Source: Streptomyces griseoluteus (GTDB lineage: Bacteria > Actinomycetota > Actinomycetes > Streptomycetales > Streptomycetaceae). From it: DNA of 64,000 nt. The notes under the pieces were generated by a model. That model did not search any database and was not told the origin of the DNA. It worked only from the letters and a program-made list of their open reading frames with translations. The position numbers and the translations under genes are program-made. Shown one piece after another: positions 43,746 to 52,438 of this stretch; positions within the stretch are counted from its first letter, which is position 1; each line of letters opens with the position of its first letter. The stretch spans positions 434,001-498,000 of the forward strand of contig NZ_SRRU01000004.1 of NCBI RefSeq assembly GCF_004784465.1, read 5' to 3'.

Positions 43746-44149
43746 TGTCCGGACGCGTTTTCACCCCTCTTTCGGCCGGTACGGAACCGGCATCGGGCGG
43801 CTGCGGCCGCCCTTTCGTCATGCCCACGATTGATTACGTAGGGTAATCATTAGGGTGCGCTCGGAAACTCGTACACAGTGCGTGCCGACGTCACCGGTAT
43901 GAGTGACGAAGTTATTCACAGGCGCTCCGCCGTCCACAGTTTTTGACCAAGATCCACACGATTTCCCGGTTAGCCCCATCGTGATTCCAGCGCTCCTGAT
44001 CCGGGCCCGTTCATGGCTGGATCGCAATGCGGAGTGCGTCTGGCCGGTTTCTGTCGGCCGTTCATATGGAGACCTTTACCGGTTCTCCACATCTTGGGAA
44101 TCGCGCGGCCGAGAGAGCGGCGCGGAAGTCGCAGTGAAGGGGGAACACC
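43746..44149. promoter_or_regulatory. Leader and control region of the Tad operon
   Basis: These 404 bases hold an inverted repeat TGATTAC-N5-GTAATCA (43831-43849) and four DnaA-box-like 9-mers: TTATTCACA (43912), CCGTCCACA (43930), AGATCCACA (43950) and TTCTCCACA (44083). No ORF is seen. The AT-rich composition suits a promoter. GAAGGGGG ahead of the ATG at 44150 is the ribosome site. Confidence 0.45.
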
Positions 44150-45256
44150 ATGACCGGAACCGTCGCCCACAATCCGCCTCCGGCCACGGCCGGACGACCG
44201 GGACGGCCGCTCATCGTCACCGAGGACGCGGCGCTCCTCGACGATCTGCTGCGCCTGTGCGCGGCGGCCGGCGCGACACCGGAGGTACACCACGGCATCC
44301 CGGACCACGGCGGGGCATGGGACGGCGCGCCGCTCGTCCTGGTCGGGGACGACGCCGCCCGCCGGGTGCGCGGCGCCGCGCGGCGGCGCGGAGTGGTCCT
44401 GGTCGGCCGTGACCAGGACGACCCGGACGTGTGGAAACGCGCGGTCGGGATCGGCGCCGACCATGTACTGATGCTGCCCGACGGCGAGCAGTGGCTCATC
44501 GACCGCATCGCCGACGTGGCGGAGGGCGTCGGCCGTCCGGCCCTCACCGTCGGCGTCATCGGCGGCCGGGGCGGCGCCGGGGCCTCCACCCTGGCCTGCG
44601 CCCTCGCCGTCACCTCCGCCCACCAGGGCCTGCGCACCCTCCTCGTGGACGCCGACCCGCTCGGCGGCGGACTCGACGTGCTCCTCGGCGGCGAGACCGC
44701 GGAAGGGCTCCGCTGGCCCGCCTTCGCCGCCTCACGCGGCAGAGTCGGCGGCGGCGCCCTGGAGGAATCCCTGCCCGAACTGCACGCGCTGCGCGTGCTG
44801 AGCTGGGACCGGGGCGACTGCGTGGCGGTGCCGCCCCAGGCCGTCCGCGCGGTGCTCGCCGCCGCCCGGCGGCGCGGGGGCACGGTGGTCGTCGACCTCC
44901 CGCGCCGCCTGGACGACGGTGTCGCGGAAGCCCTGGCCCAGCTCGACATGGCGGTGCTCGTCGTCCCGGCGGAGCTGCGCGCGCTGGCCGCGGCCGGCCG
45001 GGTCGCCTCCGCCATGGGCATGGTCGTGCGGGACCTGCGGGTCGCGGTCAGGGGGCCGTACGGGCCGGGGCTGGACGAGGACGAGGTGGCCCGGCTGCTC
45101 GGTCTGCCGCTGATCGGCACCGTCCCCGCCGATCCCGCGTTGCTGCGGCCCCGGGGCACCGCCAGACCGCCCGGCGCGACCGGACGCGGCCCGCTGTCCC
45201 GGTTCTGCACCGCCTTCTGGGAGCAGGCGCTGACCGAGACGGGAGGCCCGCGATGA
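44150..45256 (+). CDS. CpaE/Ssd-like septum site-determining ATPase
   Basis: The 368-aa protein has an N-terminal receiver-like region without the phosphorylated Asp context and a MinD-like ATPase half. Its Walker A is VIGGRGGAGASTLACA, where the lysines of classical ParA/MinD proteins are absent. LLVDADPLGGGLDVLLGG and VVVDLPRRLDDGVAEAL follow. CpaE/Ssd proteins position Tad pilus assembly or modulate septation. It is the first gene of the Tad operon and overlaps cpaF by four bases (ATGA). Confidence 0.88.
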   Translation: MTGTVAHNPPPATAGRPGRPLIVTEDAALLDDLLRLCAAAGATPEVHHGIPDHGGAWDGAPLVLVGDDAARRVRGAARRRGVVLVGRDQDDPDVWKRAVGIGADHVLMLPDGEQWLIDRIADVAEGVGRPALTVGVIGGRGGAGASTLACALAVTSAHQGLRTLLVDADPLGGGLDVLLGGETAEGLRWPAFAASRGRVGGGALEESLPELHALRVLSWDRGDCVAVPPQAVRAVLAAARRRGGTVVVDLPRRLDDGVAEALAQLDMAVLVVPAELRALAAAGRVASAMGMVVRDLRVAVRGPYGPGLDEDEVARLLGLPLIGTVPADPALLRPRGTARPPGATGRGPLSRFCTAFWEQALTETGGPR

Positions 45257-46452
45257 CGCTTCCCGGACTCGACCGGGCCGACGGCGCGGCCCTCCTCGAC
45301 GGGGTCCGGCGCAGCCTCGCCGAGAGCGGCGCCGAACCCACGCCGGCACGGGTGGCGCAGGCGCTGCGCGAACAGGGGCGGGTGCTGGGCGACGCCGAGG
45401 TCCTGGGCGCGGCCGAGCACCTGCGCTCCGAACTCGTCGGCTCCGGCCCGCTGGAGCCGCTGCTGGCCGACCCGAGCGTCACCGACGTGCTGGTCACCGC
45501 GCCGGACCGGGTGTGGGTCGACCGGGGCGGCGGCCTGGAGCTGACCCCGGTCACCTTTCCCGACGCCTCGGCGGTCCGACGGCTCGCGCAACGGCTGGCC
45601 GCCGTCGCCGGACGCCGCCTGGACGACGCCCGGCCCTGGGCCGACGCCCGCCTGCCCGACGGGACCCGGCTGCACGCGGTGCTGCCTCCGGTGGCGGTCG
45701 GCTGCACCTGCCTGTCCCTGCGCGTGGTCCGGCCCCGCGCCTTCACGCTCGGCGAGCTGGCCCGCGCGGGCACGCTGCCGCCGGGCGGAGAGGGGCTGCT
45801 GCGGGCGCTGATGGGGGCGCGGCTGTCGTTCCTCGTCAGCGGCGGGACCGGCACCGGCAAGACGACGCTGCTGAGCGCGTTGCTCGGGCTGGTCGGCCCC
45901 GGTGAACGGATCGTGCTGGCCGAGGACTCGGCCGAGCTGCGGCCCGACCACCCGCATGTGGTCCGGCTGGAGACCCGCCCCGCGAACCAGGAGGGCGCCG
46001 GTCTTGTGACGCTGGAGGACCTGGTCCGGCAGGCGCTGCGGATGCGGCCCGACCGGCTGGTCGTCGGGGAGGTGCGTGGCCCCGAGGTGGTGCATCTGCT
46101 GGCCGCGCTCAACACCGGTCACGAGGGCGGCTGCGGCACTGTGCACGCCAACGCGGCCGCCGACGTCCCGGCCCGTCTGGAGGCCCTGGGCACGGCGGCC
46201 GGCCTCGACCGGGCCGCGCTGCACAGCCAGTTGGCGGCCGCGCTCTCGGTGGTGATCCACCTGATGAGGGACCGGGCCGGGCGGCGCCGGATCGCGGAGG
46301 TCCATGTGCTGGAGCGAGACACCTCGGGGCTGGTCCGGACGGTACCGGCGCTGCGGTGGGGCGAGCGGGGCTTCGTGCCGGAGCGCGGGTGGGAGCGGCT
46401 GCGGGGGCTGTTGTCCGAGGGGGCTGAGGGCGAGGGGGTCGGCGATGGCTGA
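45253..46452 (+). CDS. Tad pilus assembly ATPase CpaF/TadA
   Basis: The 399-aa secretion ATPase has SGPLEPLLADPSVTDVLVT, ADARLPDGTRLHAVLPP, Walker A GGTGTGKTTLLS (residues 197-208), the Asp box ERIVLAEDSAELR, Walker B-like RPDRLVVGEVRGPE and the His-box GHEGGCGTVHANAA. It powers pilin assembly at the membrane. All motifs are intact. The stop overlaps the start of a short duplicated tadB fragment. Confidence 0.94.
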   Translation: MTLPGLDRADGAALLDGVRRSLAESGAEPTPARVAQALREQGRVLGDAEVLGAAEHLRSELVGSGPLEPLLADPSVTDVLVTAPDRVWVDRGGGLELTPVTFPDASAVRRLAQRLAAVAGRRLDDARPWADARLPDGTRLHAVLPPVAVGCTCLSLRVVRPRAFTLGELARAGTLPPGGEGLLRALMGARLSFLVSGGTGTGKTTLLSALLGLVGPGERIVLAEDSAELRPDHPHVVRLETRPANQEGAGLVTLEDLVRQALRMRPDRLVVGEVRGPEVVHLLAALNTGHEGGCGTVHANAAADVPARLEALGTAAGLDRAALHSQLAAALSVVIHLMRDRAGRRRIAEVHVLERDTSGLVRTVPALRWGERGFVPERGWERLRGLLSEGAEGEGVGDG

Positions 46453-46597
46453 TGCCGGGGTGGGAGAGGCGGTACTGGCTGCCGGGCCGCTGTTCGCGGG
46501 CGGCGGGGTGATTGACGCCGGGCCGACGCCCTGGGAGCGGGGTCTCGGTGAGCTGCGGCGGCTGCCCGGCTGGAGTGAGAGGGCCTGCCATGGCTGA
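46445..46597 (+). pseudogene. Duplicated and truncated 5' end of tadB
   Basis: The 50-aa frame MADAGVGEAVLAAG...LFAGGGVIDAGPTPWERGL copies the start of the tadB gene that follows (MADVGVGEAVLGAG...LLFAGGGVAEPVPTPWERGL), with about 30 codons missing in the middle. It overlaps the cpaF stop and ends inside the true tadB start. It is the product of a tandem duplication of about 145 bp. It may still be translated and may couple cpaF to tadB. Confidence 0.8.
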
Positions 46598-47465
46598 CGT
46601 CGGTGTCGGAGAGGCGGTGCTGGGCGCGGGGCTGGCCTGTGCCGGGGGTGTGGCCTGGGTGGTGAACGCCCGGCATCAGGGGGTGCGGCGGGCGAGGCTG
46701 CTGTTCGCGGGCGGTGGAGTGGCGGAGCCCGTGCCGACGCCTTGGGAGCGGGGTCTCGGTGAACTGCGGCGGCTGTACGAACGGGTGGGTGCCGAGTGGT
46801 GGACGCTCGTGGCGGGGCTGGTGCTGGCGCTGCTGGGGGCCTCGGTCATTCCGGTGGTGGCAGGGGCCGCCGGGGTGCCGGTGCTGCGCCGGGTGGGGAA
46901 GGCGCGGCGGGCCCGGCTGATGCGGGAAGGCCGCGCGGACGCGGTGATCGCCCTGTGCGGGGTGCTCGCCGGGGAGGTCCGCGCCGGCCAGCAGCCCGGC
47001 GAGGCCCTGCTGCGGGCCGAGCGGGACTCCGGGGGCCTGGGTGAGGGGCACGCGGCCGCGATCGCGGCGGCGCGGTTCGGGGGCGATGTGCCGGGCGCGC
47101 TCGCCGTGGCGGCCCGCCAGCCGGGCGCCGAGGGGCTGCTGGGGCTGGCCGCCTGCTGGCGGGTGGCGGTGGACCAGGGCGCGGGCCTGGCGGCCGGCCT
47201 TGACCGGCTGGACGGCGCCCTGCGGGCGGAGCGGGACCAACGCGCCGACCTGCGCGCCCAGTTGTCCGGTGCTCGTGCCACGGCTCTGCTGCTGGCGGTG
47301 CTGCCCCTGTTCGGGCTGCTGCTGGGCGCGGCCATGGGCGCCGATCCGCTCCGGGTGCTGCTGCACACCGGCGCTGGGCTGGGCTGTCTGGTGGCGGGAG
47401 CGGTGTTCGAGGGCGCCGGCATCTGGTGGGCGGCTCGGATCGTGCGGGGAGCTGAGGCGGCATGA
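46590..47465 (+). CDS. TadB-like type II secretion F-domain protein
   Basis: The 291-aa inner-membrane protein has helices near residues 10-27, 75-95, 230-250 and 258-280, and a cytoplasmic F domain: RADAVIALCGVLAGEVRAGQ, ACWRVAVDQGAGLAAGLDRL. It forms the platform of the Tad pilus with TadC. The start ATG lies at the end of the duplicated fragment. The stop overlaps the next start by four bases. Confidence 0.88.
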   Translation: MADVGVGEAVLGAGLACAGGVAWVVNARHQGVRRARLLFAGGGVAEPVPTPWERGLGELRRLYERVGAEWWTLVAGLVLALLGASVIPVVAGAAGVPVLRRVGKARRARLMREGRADAVIALCGVLAGEVRAGQQPGEALLRAERDSGGLGEGHAAAIAAARFGGDVPGALAVAARQPGAEGLLGLAACWRVAVDQGAGLAAGLDRLDGALRAERDQRADLRAQLSGARATALLLAVLPLFGLLLGAAMGADPLRVLLHTGAGLGCLVAGAVFEGAGIWWAARIVRGAEAA

Positions 47466-48247
47466 GCGGGGAGTTCGTCCACAGCCTGGGGGTGGCCGTG
47501 GGGATGGCCGTCGCCCTCGGCTGGGCGGGCCGTCGGCTGGAGCTGGTGCGGCAACGGCGTCTGGCGCGGCGGAGGGTGGCGGGACTGCTGGCCGTGGAGC
47601 CGCCCGAGGCCGCTCGTTCTCTCGCGGCCGCCGACGCGGCCCGGAAGTGGCTGCCGGTGGCCGGAGTCGCGTGCGGGGCGTGGGCGGTGGTCGGCGGGAT
47701 CTTCGGGGTGCTGGTGGGGCTCGGGGCCGGTGTGGCGCTGTGGCGGTGGCAGGAGCGCCGGGCGGCGGCGCGGCCTGCGACAGCGCTGGACACGGCTGTG
47801 GCGGCCCGCCAACTCCCCCTCGCCGCCGAGCTGCTGGCCGCCTGCATCGAGGCCGGGGCGGGGCCAGTGGTCGCCGCCCAGGCAGTCGGGGAGGCGCTCG
47901 GGGGCCCGGTCGGTGACGCGTTGGCGCGGGGTGCGGCGGAAGCCCGCCTCGGCGGTGAACCGGCGGACGCCTGGGGCCGGTTGACCGCCCTTCCGGGCGC
48001 CGGAGCACTCGCCCGGCTGCTGGAGCGGGCCGACCGGTCGGGGCTCCCGGCGGCCGAACCCGTGGCCCGGCTCGCGTCGGACGCGCGGGCGGAGTCGATA
48101 CGGGCGGCCACGGTCCGGGCGCGCAGGGCGGCCGTACTGATCTCGGCGCCGGTCGGGCTGTGCTTCCTCCCCGCCTTCATCGCGGTCGGCGTCCTGCCCG
48201 TGGTCATCGGCCTCGCGGGCGGCGCGATGGGAGGAGGTGGGCCCTGA
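47462..48247 (+). CDS. TadC-like type II secretion F-domain protein
   Basis: The 261-aa protein has an N-terminal helix, a second membrane pair near residues 63-90, and an F domain with LPLAAELLAACIEAGAGPVV and LARLLERADRSGLPAAEPVA. A C-terminal hairpin of helices has PVGLCFLPAFIAVGVLPVV. It is the second platform subunit and should pair with TadB. It is followed 57 bases later by the pilin gene. Confidence 0.88.
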   Translation: MSGEFVHSLGVAVGMAVALGWAGRRLELVRQRRLARRRVAGLLAVEPPEAARSLAAADAARKWLPVAGVACGAWAVVGGIFGVLVGLGAGVALWRWQERRAAARPATALDTAVAARQLPLAAELLAACIEAGAGPVVAAQAVGEALGGPVGDALARGAAEARLGGEPADAWGRLTALPGAGALARLLERADRSGLPAAEPVARLASDARAESIRAATVRARRAAVLISAPVGLCFLPAFIAVGVLPVVIGLAGGAMGGGGP

Positions 48248-48304
48248 CCGAGCGGACCGACGTGCACGACAACGACAACGAAGCTGCAGAGAAAGGAACG
48301 CGAG

Positions 48305-48505
48305 ATGCGTGAGAAGGCCGGCAGGGCATGGGCGCTGCTGCGGGAACGGTGCCGCAAGGACGCCGGAATGGTGACCTCCGAGTACGCCATGGGGATCATC
48401 GCGGCGGTCGGATTCGCCTTGCTGCTCTACGAGGTCGTCACCAGCGGCCAAGTGAAGGCGGAACTCCAGGGCATCGTGAAACGAGCGCTCAGTGCGCGCA
48501 TGTGA
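48305..48505 (+). CDS. DUF4244 Flp-type pilin
   Basis: The 66-aa prepilin has a basic leader (MREKAGRAWALLRERCRKDA), a cleavage site G21/M22 and Glu at +5 (MVTSEYAMG), and then a hydrophobic helix ending in a short amphipathic tail. These are class III (Flp) prepilin features. DUF4244 is the actinobacterial form. Cleavage needs a prepilin peptidase, which is not in this window. AGAAAGGAA upstream is the ribosome site, suggesting high translation. Confidence 0.92.
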   Translation: MREKAGRAWALLRERCRKDAGMVTSEYAMGIIAAVGFALLLYEVVTSGQVKAELQGIVKRALSARM

Positions 48506-48866
48506 ACGAGGCACGGACCGGGGGTTCGTGACGGCGGAGGCGGCCGTGGTGCTGTCGGTGCTGGTGGCGTTCACCATGGCGCTGGTCTGGGGGCTGCTCG
48601 CCGTGGCCGCCCAGATCCAGTGCGTGGACGCCGCCCGCACCGGGGCGCGGGCCGCCGCCCGCCAGGACCCGCCCGACGCCGTGGTCCGGGTGACCCAAGA
48701 GGCGGCACCGAGCGGCTCGACGGTCAGCGTGGCCCGCGAGGGCGAGCAGGTGCGCGTGACGGTGGTGGCGAAGCCGCCAGTGCTGACGGGGCTGCCGTTC
48801 GAGGTGCGGGAGGAGGCCGTGGCCGCCGCCGAGGAGGCGGTGGCGGCCGGAGCGGCGGGGCCATGA
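48492..48866 (+). CDS. TadE-family pseudopilin
   Basis: The 124-aa protein begins MRACERGTDRG, followed by FVTAEAAVVLSVLVAFTMAL. The Gly/Phe junction with Glu at +5 is a prepilin site, so the GTG at 48492, which overlaps the pilin gene end, is the right start. The exported part has QIQCVDAARTGARAAARQD, typical of TadE. It is a minor pilin that likely initiates or caps the pilus. Its stop overlaps the next start. Confidence 0.9.
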   Translation: MRACERGTDRGFVTAEAAVVLSVLVAFTMALVWGLLAVAAQIQCVDAARTGARAAARQDPPDAVVRVTQEAAPSGSTVSVAREGEQVRVTVVAKPPVLTGLPFEVREEAVAAAEEAVAAGAAGP

Positions 48867-49321
48867 GATGCCGGGAGGGTGACCGGGGTTCCGCCACCGT
48901 CTGGAGCCTCGGGGTGATCGCCCTGCTGTGCGTGGTGTTCGGTGCCGTGGCCGGCCTGGGGCACGCGGTCGTCGTACGGCACCGGGCGGCGGGCGCGGCC
49001 GATCTGGCGGCGCTCGCGGCGGCGGACCACTGGGCCGAGGGCGCGGAGGCGGCGTGCGACGCGGGTCGCCGGGTGGCGTCGGCCCAGGGGGCGCGGCTGG
49101 TGCGGTGCGCGATCGTCGGCGAGACCTCGGACGTGAGCGCGGGGTCGGGACACGGGCCGTTCGCGGCGGAGGTACGGGCCAGGGCGGGGCCTCCTGACTC
49201 GTCGGCTGCGGGGACCCGGGCCCCCGCGTCGCAGGGGCCCGGCCCTCCGACCCGGGGGCCCGCATCGCAAGGTCCCGGCCCCGCGGCCCGGGCGCCCGCA
49301 TCACAAGGCCTCAGCCCCTAG
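48863..49321 (+). CDS. Rv3654c/TadE-like protein with C-terminal repeats
   Basis: The 152-aa protein has DRGSATVWSLGVIALLCVVFG, a pilin-like hydrophobic start that lacks the +5 Glu, and then AAGAADLAALAAADHWAEG. This matches the second TadE-like protein of actinobacterial Tad operons. The tail carries three Pro/Ala/Gln/Gly repeats (PASQGPGP type), encoded by three copies of about 33-36 bp. It is the last Tad gene and its end overlaps the convergent helicase gene by four bases. Confidence 0.85.
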   Translation: MRCREGDRGSATVWSLGVIALLCVVFGAVAGLGHAVVVRHRAAGAADLAALAAADHWAEGAEAACDAGRRVASAQGARLVRCAIVGETSDVSAGSGHGPFAAEVRARAGPPDSSAAGTRAPASQGPGPPTRGPASQGPGPAARAPASQGLSP

Positions 49322-51852
49322 CTCGGCTCGCCCTCCCCGGAAGCCGCTGTCCACGTCCCGGCCGCATCCACCCCACCGGTCCCCGCCCCCGTCCCCTCCG
49401 CCTCCTCCGGCGCCCCCCGCAGCAGTGTCGTAAGGAGCCGCACCGCCCCCCGCTTGTGCAGTGGCTCGTTGCCGTTGCCGCACTTGGGGGACTGGATGCA
49501 GGACGGGCAGCCGGCCTCGCACTCGCAGGCGGCGATGGCCTCGCGGGTGGCCGTCAGCCAGGCGCGGGCGGTGTGGAAGGCGCGCTCGGCGAAGCCCGCC
49601 CCGCCGGGGTGGCCGTCGTAGACGAAGACCGTGGGGAGCAGCGTGTCGGGGTGCAGCGGGACCGACACCCCGCCGATGTCCCAGCGGTCGCAGGTGGCGA
49701 AGAGGGGCAGCATGCCGATCGAGGCGTGTTCGGCGGCGTGCAGGGCGCCGCCGAGGATCTCCGGGTTGATCCGGGCCTCGTCGAGCTGGTCCTCGGTGAC
49801 CGTCCACCACACCGCGCGGGTACGGAGCGTGCGCGGAGGGAGGTCGAGTTTCGTCTCGCCCATCACCTCACCGGTGATCAGGCGTCTGCGCAGGAAGGAG
49901 ACCACTTGGTTGGTGACCTCGACCGAGCCGAGGCACAGGCGGCCGGAGCCCCAGGGGATCTCGGTCTCCGTCTCCAGGACGGCGATGGACGTGGTGTCGC
50001 GGGCGGCGGTCGAGTACGGCGGGTCGGCCTGCTCGACCAGGGCGACGGAGTCCTTCAGGTCGAGCGAGCGCACCAGGTAGGTGCGGCCCTGGTGGAGGTG
50101 GACCGCGCCCTCGTGGACGGCGGAGTGCGCGGCCTCGGCGTCGACCGTGCCGAGCAGGCGCCCGGTGCCCTCCTCCACGATCTGCACCGGAGGTCCGCCG
50201 GTGCCCCGGATGTCGGTCAGGTCGGCGGCGCGTTCCCGGCGCGTCCAGTGCCAGGCACGGGTGCGGCGGCGCAGCAGCTTCGCGGCCTCCAGCTGGCCCA
50301 GCACATCGGCGCTCACGGGTCCGAAGAGATCGAGATCGGCCTCGGTCAGCGGGATCTCCGCGGCGGCCGCGCACAGGTGCGGGGCGAGGACGTAGGGGTT
50401 GTCCGGATCGAGGACCGTCGACTCCACCGGGCGGTCGAACAGGGCCTCCGGATGGTGGACGAGGTAGGTGTCCAGCGGGTCGTCGCGGGCCACCAGGACC
50501 GCCAGCGCGCCCTGTCCGGAGCGTCCGGCGCGGCCCGCCTGCTGCCACAGGGAGGCGCGGGTGCCCGGATAGCCGGCGATCACCACGGCGTCCAGGCCGG
50601 AGATGTCCACGCCCAGCTCCAGGGCGGTGGTGGCGGCGAGGCCGAGGAGGTCGCCGGAGTGCAGGGCGCGTTCCAGGGCGCGGCGCTCCTCGGGGAGATA
50701 ACCGCCGCGATAGGCGGCGACACGCCGGACCAGAGAACGGTCGACCTCGGCGAGCCGTTCCTGCGCGATGACCGAGATCAGTTCGGCGCCGCGCCGGGAG
50801 CGGACGAAGGCGACCGAGCGCACGCCCTGCACGGTGAGGTCGGTCAGCAGGTCGGCGGTCTCGGCGGTGGCCGTGCGGCGCACCGGGGCGCCCTTCTCGC
50901 CGTGCAGCTCGGTGAGCGGGGGCTCCCAGAGGGCGAAGACGAGTTCCCCGCGCGGGGAGGCGTCGTCGGCGACCTCGACCACCGGTAGCCCGGTCAGCCG
51001 GCGGGCGGCCACGGAGGGCTCGGCGGCAGTGGCGGAGGCCAGCAGGAAGACGGGCGACGCGCCGTAGCGGGCGCACAGTCTGCGCAGCCGGCGCAGCACC
51101 TGGGCGACGTGCGAGCCGAAGACGCCCCGGTAGGTGTGGCACTCGTCGATGACGACGTACTTGAGCGACTTCAGGAAGGAGGACCAGCGGGGGTGGGACG
51201 GCAGGATGCCCCGGTGCAGCATGTCCGGGTTGGTCAGGACGTAGTTGGCGTACTGGCGTACCCACTCGCGTTCCTCGAACGGTGTGTCGCCGTCGTAGAC
51301 CGCGGGGCGCACCGCGTTGCCCAGGGGCGCGGCGAGTTCCCGTACCGCGCGGCACTGGTCGGCGGCCAGGGCCTTGGTCGGGGAGAGGTACAGGGCGGTG
51401 GCGCCCCGGCCGTTCGGGGCCTCGGAGCCGTCCAGCAGGGCCGACAGCACCGGCATCAGATAGGCCAGCGACTTGCCGGAAGCGGTGCCGGTGGCGACGA
51501 CCACCGAGTCGCCGTCCAGGGCGTGCTCGGCGGCGATTGCCTGGTGGGCCCAGGGGTGCTCGATCCCGCGCTCCTGGACCGCCGCGATCACCTCGGCGCG
51601 AATCCGGTCCGGCCAGACGGCATGCCGGCCCGCACGCGGGGGCAAGTGCTCCGTATGAGTGATGCGCGCGGACCTGCTCGGACCGGAGGCGAGCCGGTGC
51701 AGAACCGTCTCCGGGGACGGGCGGGACGCCGGGTCCGGCTGGGGGTGATCGGGTCGGTGATTCTTGGCCATCGGCACCGAGTGTGTCACCGGCTTGACGG
51801 ACAATGGAGCCAAGGCGTCGTGCACACCTGCCGGTAAGTGATTGAATGCCAT
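49318..51852 (-). CDS. DEAD/DEAH-box helicase with DUF1998 zinc region (MrfA-like)
   Basis: The 844-aa superfamily 2 helicase has ATGTASGKSLAYLMPVLSAL (motif I), LSPTKALAADQCRAV (Ia), VIDECHTYRG (II, DECH), LLASATAAEPSVAARRLTG (III), TALELGVDISGLDAVVIAGYP (V region) and QQAGRAGRSGQG (VI). Near the end CEAGCPSCIQSPKCGNGN supplies four cysteines for zinc. It resembles MrfA, a repair helicase. The ATG at 51852 gives MAFNHLPAGVHD; an ATG at 51771 is an alternative. It is divergent from bldG, with only 82 bases between the starts. Confidence 0.9.
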   Translation of the reverse strand: MAFNHLPAGVHDALAPLSVKPVTHSVPMAKNHRPDHPQPDPASRPSPETVLHRLASGPSRSARITHTEHLPPRAGRHAVWPDRIRAEVIAAVQERGIEHPWAHQAIAAEHALDGDSVVVATGTASGKSLAYLMPVLSALLDGSEAPNGRGATALYLSPTKALAADQCRAVRELAAPLGNAVRPAVYDGDTPFEEREWVRQYANYVLTNPDMLHRGILPSHPRWSSFLKSLKYVVIDECHTYRGVFGSHVAQVLRRLRRLCARYGASPVFLLASATAAEPSVAARRLTGLPVVEVADDASPRGELVFALWEPPLTELHGEKGAPVRRTATAETADLLTDLTVQGVRSVAFVRSRRGAELISVIAQERLAEVDRSLVRRVAAYRGGYLPEERRALERALHSGDLLGLAATTALELGVDISGLDAVVIAGYPGTRASLWQQAGRAGRSGQGALAVLVARDDPLDTYLVHHPEALFDRPVESTVLDPDNPYVLAPHLCAAAAEIPLTEADLDLFGPVSADVLGQLEAAKLLRRRTRAWHWTRRERAADLTDIRGTGGPPVQIVEEGTGRLLGTVDAEAAHSAVHEGAVHLHQGRTYLVRSLDLKDSVALVEQADPPYSTAARDTTSIAVLETETEIPWGSGRLCLGSVEVTNQVVSFLRRRLITGEVMGETKLDLPPRTLRTRAVWWTVTEDQLDEARINPEILGGALHAAEHASIGMLPLFATCDRWDIGGVSVPLHPDTLLPTVFVYDGHPGGAGFAERAFHTARAWLTATREAIAACECEAGCPSCIQSPKCGNGNEPLHKRGAVRLLTTLLRGAPEEAEGTGAGTGGVDAAGTWTAASGEGEPS

Positions 51853-51934
51853 GGCGGCTGGCGAAGTGTTCCAAGGGCCGTAAGCCGGGATGTCCCGAGG
51901 GGCGACCGCTCGATAGCAAGGTGCTGGAGGATTC

Positions 51935-52276
51935 GTGGACCTGTCCCTGTCGACCCGTACCGTCGGCGATCGTACGGTCGTCGAGGTCGGTGGCGAAATC
52001 GATGTGTACACCGCGCCCAAGCTGCGCGAGCAGTTGGTCGAGCTGGTGAACGACGGCAATTTCCATCTTGTCGTCGACATGGAGGGCGTGGACTTCCTCG
52101 ACTCCACCGGGCTCGGCGTGCTGGTCGGTGGCCTGAAGCGGGTGCGTGCCCATGAGGGCTCGCTCCGTCTGGTCTGCAACCAGGAGCACATTCTGAAGAT
52201 TTTCCGTATCACCGGCCTCACCAAGGTGTTCCCCATCCACACCTCGGTCGAGGAAGCGGTGGCGGCCACCGACTGA
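51935..52276 (+). CDS. bldG: Anti-sigma factor antagonist BldG
   Basis: The 113-aa STAS protein has [19 protein letters not shown] and the phosphorylation motif [10 protein letters not shown] with Ser57. In the unphosphorylated state it binds anti-sigma factors and frees developmental and stress sigma factors. bldG mutants of Streptomyces do not form aerial hyphae. GGAGG lies five bases before the GTG. The next gene, 162 bases downstream, is its classical partner anti-sigma factor. Confidence 0.97.
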   Translation: MDLSLSTRTVGDRTVVEVGGEIDVYTAPKLREQLVELVNDGNFHLVVDMEGVDFLDSTGLGVLVGGLKRVRAHEGSLRLVCNQEHILKIFRITGLTKVFPIHTSVEEAVAATD

Positions 52277-52438
52277 TCAGGGTCGTAAGCCGGGTCCGGG
52301 CCGTCTGTGCGGTCCGGGCGCCGGTCGACTCCGCCCCGGCGCCGTCAGCGGTCCGGGCGCGGAAGTTTCATCGTGGGGGTGCGGGCTTTCGGCGGCCCCG
52401 GCCCCGCACCGCACGCCCGTAGTACGCGAGGGGGATGC

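Noticed and set aside
43831..44091. DnaA-like boxes as a chromosomal origin
   Set aside because: Only four imperfect boxes are present and no dnaA, dnaN or rpmH genes are near, so this is not oriC.
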